Assembly (NCBI GenBank): GCA_021107605.1
Contig: JAIOSN010000151.1
Coordinates: 1-8,727, forward strand
Direction of reading: 5' to 3'
Origin: Anaerolineae bacterium
Lineage (GTDB): Bacteria; Chloroflexota; Anaerolineae; B4-G1; SLSP01
DNA: 8,727 bases
This document shows positions 1 to 5,072 of the stretch, piece after piece. A model generated the notes under the pieces. It saw only the letters and a list, made by a program, of their open reading frames with translations, was not told the origin of the DNA and searched no databases. The position numbers were made by a program, and so were the translations under genes. Position 1 is the first letter of the stretch. Every line of letters starts with the position of its first letter.

Positions 1-237
1 CTCACGAGGTTCTTCCCCAGCAAAGGGTTTCCAGTATCCCATGGCCATCCAGAACACAACAATATCCGGTCGCCAGGTTTCAATTTCAGGTAGGATGTCT
101 TCTATCAACGTGTTAGGAAAGTCTGGACTCCATCCCATGTCTTTGACTTCGAAATCCACTAGTTCAAAGGGTTTCGTGACGATGAGAGGCCCACAGTCAG
201 TATACTCTAGCCAATATAGCTTCTTGTTTTTTTTCAC
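1..237 (-). CDS. Small protein next to an RHS remnant, candidate immunity protein (partial at left edge)
   Basis: I do not recognise the family. The frame opens with GTG at 237-235 and stays open to the window edge, giving 79 residues without the C-terminus. The start is chosen because AGGAGG lies at 249-244, six bases upstream, the best ribosome binding site in the window. The product begins MKKNKKLYWLEYTD, is rich in Trp and acidic residues (for example DILPEIETWRPD), and has no signal peptide or membrane segment in the visible part. It starts 19 bases after the stop of the RHS-like tail (257-259). In polymorphic toxin loci, a small acidic cytosolic protein directly after the RHS C-terminal tip is usually the cognate immunity protein. 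That role is inferred from position and composition only. The same frame is open back to 495, but the strong internal start argues against one long protein. Confidence 0.5.
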   Translation of the reverse strand, partial: MKKNKKLYWLEYTDCGPLIVTKPFELVDFEVKDMGWSPDFPNTLIEDILPEIETWRPDIVVFWMAMGYWKPFAGEEPRE

Positions 238-243
238 TTTTTG

Positions 244-249
244 CCTCCT
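244..249 (-). promoter_or_regulatory. Ribosome binding site for the immunity-like ORF
   Basis: AGGAGG on the minus strand, followed by six bases (CAAAAA) and GTG at 237-235. It decides the start of the small gene at the left edge. It also argues that a separate protein begins here instead of the upstream open frame reading through. Confidence 0.65.
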
Positions 250-256
250 GCAAAGT

Positions 257-495
257 TCACCGTCGATACACACTGATAGATACAGGGTTCCATCTGTCAG
301 TGACCTCACGGAGAGTCTTGACAGTAAACTCACCGTATCTTGCCTTGTCAAAGGGTAGTACCGGTGGCTTTCTTCGTCCCACTCCTTGCCGGTGAGCAAG
401 TAATGATTGTGCGGGTCGGTCCAATTGCTGCTGTCCTCTGGGTGGCCGTTGTCATCAATGATTCCGGCCACGGCAATCAGTCTCTCTTCGCTGAT
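257..495 (-). pseudogene. RHS-repeat core remnant with frame-changed C-terminal tail
   Basis: After an in-frame TAA (498-496) the minus strand reads open. Residues around 480-364 include DPHNHYLLTGKEWDEESH. The TGKEWDEE piece (393-370) is typical of the RHS repeat-associated core (TGKExDxETGLYYxxARYYDP). The expected continuation into LYYxGARxYD is missing. Instead the protein-like reading moves by -1 into another frame from about 367, continues PPVLPFDKARYGEFTVKTLR and ends at TGA 259-257. The likely explanation is a deletion or frameshift that removed the end of the RHS core and most of a C-terminal toxin domain, leaving its last 36 or so residues. The 5' end overlaps the last codons of the glmU-like gene, so no start or upstream RHS body remains. 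A GTG at 471-469 could start a short product. The RHS assignment rests on one motif; the toxin tail is inference. Confidence 0.5.
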
Positions 496-1640
496 TTAAG
501 GCGAGCTGGCACCCCATACGCGAGGCTTCCGGGTGGCAGGTCGTGCGTTACCACGGAACCGGCGCCGATTGTGGCTCCCGCTCCAATTTTGACCGGCGCG
601 ACTAACATGCTGCCGGAGCCGATGAAGGCTCCTTCGCCAATCTCGGTGGGGTGTTTGTGTTCGCCATCGTAATTGCAGGTGATCGTTCCCGCCCCGATAT
701 TGGCATTGGCGGCGACTGTGGTATCTCCCAGATAGCTGAAGTGTCCCATCTTCGCGCCTGGCCCCAAGGTGCTCTGCTTCATCTCGCCGAAATTCCCCAT
801 GTGCGCGCCGTGACAGAGCCGCGCGCCTCGGCGCAGATGCCCGAATGGCCCGATGTCGCTCTCATCTTCCATTACCGCGTGTTCCAGTACAGATGCCGTG
901 ACCCGGCAGCGATTGCCGATGGTGCAGCTGTCAATGATGCTGTTCGGCCCGAGCTCGTTTTCCATACCGATGGTGGTCTTGCCGCGCAGGTGGGTGTGGG
1001 GATGGATAACTGTATCGCGCCCGATAGTGACGGTGGGCGCAATGTAAGTGGTGGCTGGATCGACAAGCGTAACGCCGGCCAACATCCACCGCTCGTTGCT
1101 GCGCTGGCGCAGCAACCTCTCCGCGCGGCTCAAATCCACGCGCGTATGGATCCGCAACCCTTCGCGCTCATCTTCTAGCGTGACCAGCGTCGCTTTCTGG
1201 GCCGCTAAGCCCGCGGCTAGGCTCTCCCCGCCGGCCGGCAGAGCTTGGAAGCGCGTAGCGGTCAGCAGATGGGCGACGTAGCCTTCTCCGCTGACCAGGT
1301 TGATAGCGGACACTTCGCTCTGCTCGTAGTTGGTCAGGAGCGCGCGCACGGTGGCAGCTCGGAGGAGGGGGGCGTCGCCGTAAAGGAGCAGTACCGTTTC
1401 CCCCGCCGGGAGCGCGTTTTTCCAGCGCACGCAGCGCGCTCGACCCTCAGCCCAGGTCTGCAGCGGGGATGCGGTCGCCGCGCTGACTAAGAGCAGTGGC
1501 TGTGTCCCGCTCAAGTCGGTGGCCAATTGCCAGGGGTAGTAGATTAGTGGCTCTCCACCCAGGGGATGCAGATATTTGGAGCTGTTTGAGTTAAAAGCGT
1601 TGCTCTCCGCGCTGGCTAGGATAATGATAGCAATGGACAT
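477..1640 (-). CDS. glmU: GlmU-like protein: intact glucosamine-1-phosphate acetyltransferase domain, degenerate uridylyltransferase domain
   Basis: In the family, GlmU acetylates glucosamine-1-phosphate and then uridylates it to UDP-GlcNAc for cell-envelope sugars, in the cytoplasm. Here residues 1-165 are a shrunken nucleotidyltransferase domain. The strand MSIAIIILAS, the SKYLHPLGGEPLI segment and YGDAPLL (88-92) survive, but the LxAGxGTRM loop reads ASAESNAFNSN and no QLGTGHA motif is present. Residues 195-380 are a left-handed beta-helix of hexapeptide repeats. The E. coli acetyltransferase residues are retained at a constant offset of 63: R270 (R333), K288 (K351), H300 (H363), Y303 (Y366), N314 (N377), N323/Y324 (N386/Y387) and K329 (K392). 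Length is 387 residues against about 450 for full GlmU. ATG 1640 has GGAGGA a few bases upstream. The acetyltransferase is probably active and the uridylyltransferase probably not. A different acyl acceptor is possible. Confidence 0.85.
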   Translation of the reverse strand: MSIAIIILASAESNAFNSNSSKYLHPLGGEPLIYYPWQLATDLSGTQPLLLVSAATASPLQTWAEGRARCVRWKNALPAGETVLLLYGDAPLLRAATVRALLTNYEQSEVSAINLVSGEGYVAHLLTATRFQALPAGGESLAAGLAAQKATLVTLEDEREGLRIHTRVDLSRAERLLRQRSNERWMLAGVTLVDPATTYIAPTVTIGRDTVIHPHTHLRGKTTIGMENELGPNSIIDSCTIGNRCRVTASVLEHAVMEDESDIGPFGHLRRGARLCHGAHMGNFGEMKQSTLGPGAKMGHFSYLGDTTVAANANIGAGTITCNYDGEHKHPTEIGEGAFIGSGSMLVAPVKIGAGATIGAGSVVTHDLPPGSLAYGVPARLKSAKRD

Positions 1641-1744
1641 TAGTTCCTCCGGGTATTTGTCTCGGTCACTTTTTTCATATAGTGATGCTACTGGCTGGCA
1701 AGAATTTTCGTTTGGGCAGCTTCATTTTATGCGCACCAGAGACG

Positions 1745-1773
1745 ATTATAGCAGGGGAATGACCTTATCAAAA
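1745..1773 (-). promoter_or_regulatory. Promoter for the glmU-like gene
   Basis: On the minus strand a perfect TATAAT (1750-1745) is preceded by TGC, giving an extended -10 (TGnTATAAT). The upstream element is weaker: TTTTGA at 1773-1768 with a 17-base spacer, or TTGATA at 1771-1766 with a 15-base spacer. Transcription would start near 1738 and leave a leader of about 95 bases before ATG 1640. I see no clear hairpin or riboswitch in that leader. Confidence 0.6.
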
Positions 1774-1790
1774 CTCCCTATTCTGAATTA

Positions 1791-1818
1791 TTGACAATCT
1801 TATTGGGTATGTTAGAAT
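1791..1818 (+). promoter_or_regulatory. Sigma-70-type promoter for the S1 protein gene
   Basis: Consensus TTGACA at 1791-1796, a 16-base spacer, and TAGAAT at 1813-1818. TGT directly before the -10 makes it an extended -10 promoter. Start of transcription would be near 1825, giving a leader of about 65 bases. It is divergent from the promoter at 1745-1773, and the two -35 regions lie about 17 bases apart. Confidence 0.75.
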
Positions 1819-1843
1819 GGCGCAAGTTTACAAGGCATTATAC

Positions 1844-1884
1844 TCCTACAAGAAGTAATCTGTTTCGTAGGAAGTGATGAGGAG
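1844..1884 (+). promoter_or_regulatory. Leader hairpin candidate and ribosome binding site of the S1 gene
   Basis: TCCTAC (1844-1849) is complementary to GTAGGA (1867-1872), and pairing can extend outward past a one-base bulge. The GAGGAG ribosome binding site (1879-1884) lies just downstream, six bases before GTG 1891. This spacing makes GTG 1891 the better start: the in-frame TTG at 1885 touches the Shine-Dalgarno sequence directly. A control role for the hairpin is a guess; the stem is short. Confidence 0.4.
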
Positions 1885-1890
1885 TTGGAC

Positions 1891-3030
1891 GTGGAAGAAG
1901 TTAAAGAGACCGTTATAGAATCAATTTCAATGGAAGATTTGTCATCAGAGGAATTGGACTTTGATGAGTTGCAACCAGGACAGCTGCGCGAAGGTGTAGT
2001 ACTGGCGGCTAGCGATGATGGTTTACTGGTTGATATCGGTGGGAAGTTGGACGGCTTTGTTCCCATTGCTGATCTGAAAGGGCTGTCGGAGGAGCAGACG
2101 GCAGAGCTTACCAGTGAAGGGCAGACGATCCAGGTACTAGTGACCAAGACCCGCGATAGAAATGGTAATGTGGAGCTCTCAGTTTCTCAAGCCCTGGGGC
2201 TAGAGGATTGGATAAAGGCTGAACGGCTGAAAGAATCTGAAGAAGTCTATGAGGCTGCGATCACCACTTCAAATCGTGGTGGTCTGTTGGTAGAATTTGG
2301 GCAGCTGCAAGGATTTGTACCCATGTCCCAGTTGATAGGGTTCTCGCGCATTCGGAGCGCCGATAAGCGCTACCTCCGTCTCCATGCGATGATCGGTAAG
2401 CCGATTATGCTCAAGGTGATTGAGGTGAATCGTGAGCGTAACCGTTTGATCTTCTCTCAGCGCGCGGCGGCGAAAGAGTGGCGCACGAAGCGTCGGGGGC
2501 GGCTCCTGGTAGAGCTGGAACCGGGGCAAGTTCGCACTGGTCGCTTGAGTCAGATCACTGAGTTTGGTCTCTTCGTCAACCTGGGTGGAATTGATGGCTT
2601 GGTACATGTTTCGGAGCTCTCGTGGGGACGTATTGAGAACCCGGCTGAAATTTATACCGTCGGACAGAAAGTCAAGGTGCAGGTCTTGAATGTGGATGTT
2701 GATCGCCAGCGCATTGGATTGAGCATTAAGGCGTTGTTGGATGATCCGTGGGATTCTGTGATTGAGCGGTACTCTGAAGGTGATCTGGCCAAAGGTATAA
2801 TCAGCCAAGTGGTGGATTTTGGTATCTTTGTGGAATTGGAGCCGGGGATTGAGGGGTTGCTGCATAATACCGAGCTGGTCTCCACCGACCAGCGAGAAGA
2901 GTTGGCTGCGGGCAAAGAGATTTTGGTGAAGATTATTCGCATTGAGTCGCAGCGCCGGCGTATCGGTTTGAGCGTGAAGCAAGTGCAGCTCCATGAGTGG
3001 GAGGAGTGGCATACGGGTGAGGCTGAGTAG
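1891..3030 (+). CDS. rpsA: S1 RNA-binding domain protein, ribosomal protein S1 homologue
   Basis: A 379-residue protein with an acidic N-terminus (about 1-28) and four S1 OB-fold repeats, roughly at 30-100, 116-192, 211-280 and 296-363. Repeats 3 and 4 are the most canonical (GQVRTGRLSQITEFGLFVNL with DGLVHVSELSW; KGIISQVVDFGIFVELEPG). Repeats 1 and 2 are more divergent. S1 binds mRNA on the small ribosomal subunit and helps initiation, especially on leaders with poor Shine-Dalgarno sequences. Four repeats is the common arrangement outside Proteobacteria; E. coli S1 has six. GTG 1891 is chosen over TTG 1885 because GAGGAG at 1879-1884 is then spaced by six bases. The gene is monocistronic, with its own promoter (1791-1818) and terminator (3055-3088). 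A general S1-domain RNA-binding protein that is not part of the ribosome cannot be excluded. Confidence 0.9.
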   Translation: MEEVKETVIESISMEDLSSEELDFDELQPGQLREGVVLAASDDGLLVDIGGKLDGFVPIADLKGLSEEQTAELTSEGQTIQVLVTKTRDRNGNVELSVSQALGLEDWIKAERLKESEEVYEAAITTSNRGGLLVEFGQLQGFVPMSQLIGFSRIRSADKRYLRLHAMIGKPIMLKVIEVNRERNRLIFSQRAAAKEWRTKRRGRLLVELEPGQVRTGRLSQITEFGLFVNLGGIDGLVHVSELSWGRIENPAEIYTVGQKVKVQVLNVDVDRQRIGLSIKALLDDPWDSVIERYSEGDLAKGIISQVVDFGIFVELEPGIEGLLHNTELVSTDQREELAAGKEILVKIIRIESQRRRIGLSVKQVQLHEWEEWHTGEAE

Positions 3031-3054
3031 CGGTTAGCACTGCCATAAATTTTT

Positions 3055-3088
3055 ACGCCGGCCTGGTTATCCAGGCCGGCGTTTTTTT
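3055..3088 (+). terminator. Intrinsic terminator of the S1 gene
   Basis: A perfect 12-bp GC-rich stem (3055-3066 with 3071-3082), a TTAT loop, and seven T residues (3082-3088). It begins 24 bases after the S1 stop codon. On the minus strand the hairpin is followed by TAAAAATTTA, so it lacks a U-tract and would be a poor terminator for the convergent dnaJ transcript. Confidence 0.93.
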
Positions 3089-3098
3089 GTCTGGGGCA

Positions 3099-3154
3099 AG
3101 ACCTCCGAGGTTTAGTTTTCCAATCCAAACTTGTGGCCTAAACCTCGGAGGTCT
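3099..3154. repeat. 17-bp inverted repeat of the ACCTCCGAGGT family
   Basis: AGACCTCCGAGGTTTAG (3099-3115) and its exact reverse complement (3138-3154) are separated by 22 bases. Each arm itself contains the near-palindrome ACCTCCGAGGT. Weaker complementarity continues outside the arms (GGGG at 3093-3096 and CCCC at 3162-3165). It lies in the convergent gap between the S1 gene and dnaJ. Related palindromes occur at 6283-6297 and 6367-6381, so this is a dispersed intergenic element and not part of the terminator. It could form a strong hairpin on either strand. No U-tract follows it directly. Confidence 0.8.
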
Positions 3155-3194
3155 GTAGCTACCCCGATTTTTTGAGCAGATACGAATAAATCAA

Positions 3195-4310
3195 TTACAA
3201 GCCCAGGGTTTCTTTGAGACGTTCGACAAAGCCTTGTTTTTCCTCGACGACGATTTCGGTGCCCAGGGTACTGGCTAATTCCCCCAAAAGTTGCCGCTGC
3301 ACATCTGTTATCTGTTGCGGGGTGGCTACCTGGATGACTATCAGCTGGTTGCCTCGACCACCGCTCCGCAGACGGGGCAGTCCCAGTCCCCGCATCCGCA
3401 GCACGGTGTTGGATTGTATCCCGGCGGGGATGGGAAGTTCGCGTTCTCCATCTAAGGTGGGCACCTTGATGGTGGTTCCCAGGGCGGCTTGGGCGATATT
3501 GATCTTCATCTCCAGCAGAATGTCATTATCTTGACGCTTAAAATAGGCGTGTGGTTTGATATGCACGTTGACATAGAGGTTGCCGGCCGGTCCGCCACGC
3601 TCGCCTGGTTCCCCTTCGCCAGTGAGCCGGATGCTCATGCCCCCAGCGATGCCGGCGGGGATGCGGATACTCATACGTTTGCGCTGGTAGATTTGACCCT
3701 CGCCATCGCAGTTCTGGCAAGGGGTGTGGATGATGTTCCCTTTGCCACCGCAGCGCGGGCAGGTGACGATGTTGACGAAAGACCCTAAAAAAGTCTGTTG
3801 GGCTTGGCGTACCTGACCGGTCCCGTTGCATTGGGGACAGCGTTCCGGTTGCGTGCCCGGTTCTGCACCGGTGCCGTGGCAGGTCTGGCAGCTCTCCAGG
3901 CGTTGGATGACGATTTCCTTCTCGACGCCAAAGGCGGCCTCTTAGAAAGTGATGGTCAGTTTGGAGCGGATATCACGCCCGCGACGTGGCCCCGAACGTC
4001 CAGAAGAGCCGAATCCAAAGCCGCCTAAGTTGCTGAATACTTCGGAGAAGATATCGAACGGATCATGGAAGCCTTCAAAGCCCCCCATGCCCGGTTTCAC
4101 AGTGCCGAAACGATCATACATAGAGCGTTTTTGCGGGTCAGAGAGGACCTCGTAAGCGGCGTTGAGCTCTTTGAATTTCTCCTCGGCATCTGGTTCCTGG
4201 CTAACGTCGGGATGGTACTTGCGGGCCAGTTTCCGGTAAGCCTGTTTTACCTCATCTTGTGAAGCGTCTTTGGAGACACCTAGTACGCCATAGTAATTGT
4301 TATCAGCCAT
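3195..4310 (-). pseudogene. dnaJ: dnaJ, co-chaperone of DnaK, interrupted by an in-frame TAA
   Basis: DnaJ delivers unfolded clients to DnaK and stimulates its ATPase. Counting the stop as one position, the frame is 371 residues, the usual length. J domain at 5-69 with HPD at 33-35; Gly/Phe region at about 70-105; zinc finger at 141-205 with four motifs CQTCHGTG, CPQCNGTG, CPRCGGKG and CQNCDGEG; then the two C-terminal client-binding domains, ending VERLKETLGL. Codon 123 (3944-3942) is TAA where the family has the first Glu of FEEAAFGVEKE, so one GAA-to-TAA change explains it. There is no frame shift: the two halves are in the same frame. The first ATG after the stop is codon 213 (3674), past the zinc finger, with no convincing restart before it. 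The rest is undamaged, pointing to a very recent mutation, a sequencing error or readthrough. It follows grpE by two bases. Confidence 0.9.
3942..4310 (-). CDS. dnaJ: Predicted translated part of dnaJ: J domain plus Gly/Phe region
   Basis: If the TAA at 3944-3942 is real and not read through, this 122-residue product is what the cell makes. It contains the complete J domain (helix II and III around the HPD at 33-35, plus KFKELNAAYEVLSD and YDRFG) and a Gly/Phe-rich linker with DPFDIFSEVF. It stops in the first strand of C-terminal domain I (LTITF). In E. coli, fragments of just J domain and Gly/Phe region are known to stimulate DnaK, though they bind clients poorly, so partial function is possible. 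ATG 4310 lies two bases after the grpE stop, so translation is probably coupled. Confidence 0.7.
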   Translation of the reverse strand: MADNNYYGVLGVSKDASQDEVKQAYRKLARKYHPDVSQEPDAEEKFKELNAAYEVLSDPQKRSMYDRFGTVKPGMGGFEGFHDPFDIFSEVFSNLGGFGFGSSGRSGPRRGRDIRSKLTITF

Positions 4311-4312
4311 AA

Positions 4313-5038
4313 CTACTCTGCTAGCTCCTCTGCTTGATTAATGTCTGTGGTGTCCATCTCAATTATCTCTTCCGGCTCTGGTATCTCTTCTGGCTCTGGG
4401 GACAGGGCGACCACCACTTTAGCAGGACGTAAAACCCGCTCATCTTGTAGGTACCCGCGTTGGACTACGGAGATGATCTGATCTGCTGCAAAGCCTTCAA
4501 ATACCTGTGCGTGGATAGCTTCGTGATAGTGCGGATCAAATTCGTGGCCCGGTTCCACCTCAATGGGTTTAACTTGCTCTATCTCCAGCAGATTGTGTAA
4601 CTTCTGCCGGATTAATTGAATGCCGTCTAGCCACTGCTTCTCCTCAATCTCGGCGGGGATACCGGCAAAAGCGCGGTCAAAGTCATCTACTAAGGGGAGC
4701 AGCCGGAGCAAGAGAGCGGCGTTGGCCATGGCGCGCCAGCGAAGTTTCTCGGCCTCGGTGCGTTTCCGGTAATTTTCAAATGAGGCTTGAGTGCGCCGCC
4801 AGCTCTCAATGTTCTTAACTGCTTGGGCTTCCAGCTCAGTGATGATGGTCGCTAGCGCTGCGCTCTCTGTTTGCTCTGCGTTAAGTATTTCTTCCTCTGC
4901 TGCTTCGGCAGCGATTACTTCTGGAGTTTCCGGTTCTATCTCTTCTGCAGAGTTAGCTATTTCTGCTGTGGCAGCGGTATCCAGCTCTTTCTCTGTGGTT
5001 AGTTCCGCTACTTCTCTTTCCTGTTCATTTTTACTCAT
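4313..5038 (-). CDS. grpE: GrpE, nucleotide exchange factor of DnaK
   Basis: GrpE dimers release ADP from DnaK in the cytoplasm. The 241-residue protein has a long acidic, Ala/Glu-rich N-terminus (1-60). A helical region with family residues follows (SWRRTQASFENYRKRTEAEK, 79-98; LLPLVDDFDRAF, 113-124). The beta-domain that contacts DnaK comes next (PIEVEPGHEFDPHYHEAI, 158-175; VVQRGYLQDERVLRPAKVVVA, 191-211). An acidic tail of about 30 residues follows, longer than the usual ending near VxVA. The start at ATG 5038 (MSKNEQ) has AAGGA about ten bases upstream. An in-frame start at 5167 would overlap hrcA and add unrelated sequence, so it is rejected. It lies 34 bases after hrcA and two bases before dnaJ, in one operon under the CIRCE operator. 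Confidence 0.95.
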   Translation of the reverse strand: MSKNEQEREVAELTTEKELDTAATAEIANSAEEIEPETPEVIAAEAAEEEILNAEQTESAALATIITELEAQAVKNIESWRRTQASFENYRKRTEAEKLRWRAMANAALLLRLLPLVDDFDRAFAGIPAEIEEKQWLDGIQLIRQKLHNLLEIEQVKPIEVEPGHEFDPHYHEAIHAQVFEGFAADQIISVVQRGYLQDERVLRPAKVVVALSPEPEEIPEPEEIIEMDTTDINQAEELAE

Positions 5039-5072
5039 GGGTGATCGATCCTTAGCTATTAGTTGTTGGTCA

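Noticed and set aside
41..358. Plus-strand open frame of 105 codons
   Set aside because: It is antisense to the immunity-like gene and RHS remnant, has no plausible ribosome binding site, and has a low-complexity Ser-rich translation typical of a shadow frame.
1..495. One continuous minus-strand protein of 165 codons from the RHS motif to the left edge
   Set aside because: The frame is open, but its middle (PLTRQDTVSLLSRLSVRS) looks unlike a protein. The -1 frame gives a much more natural sequence with its own stop, and a strong AGGAGG/GTG start lies just after that stop. Kept only as an alternative.
1885..1887. TTG start for the S1 gene
   Set aside because: GAGGAG is directly adjacent with no spacer. 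GTG at 1891, six bases after it, is the better start.
2269..3012. Long minus-strand open frame of 247 codons opposite the S1 gene
   Set aside because: The plus-strand frame carries four clear S1 repeats with promoter, ribosome binding site and terminator. The antisense frame is a shadow without recognisable domains.
3034..3042. TTAGCACT, a possible CIRCE half-site after the S1 gene
   Set aside because: There is no GAGTGCTAA partner at the required nine-base spacing, and it lies downstream of a gene, so it is a chance match.
3538..3831. Minus-strand open frame of 97 codons inside dnaJ
   Set aside because: It overlaps the zinc-finger coding frame of dnaJ, whose four CxxCxGxG motifs identify the true frame. 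A frameshift in dnaJ was considered and rejected because both halves are in the same frame.
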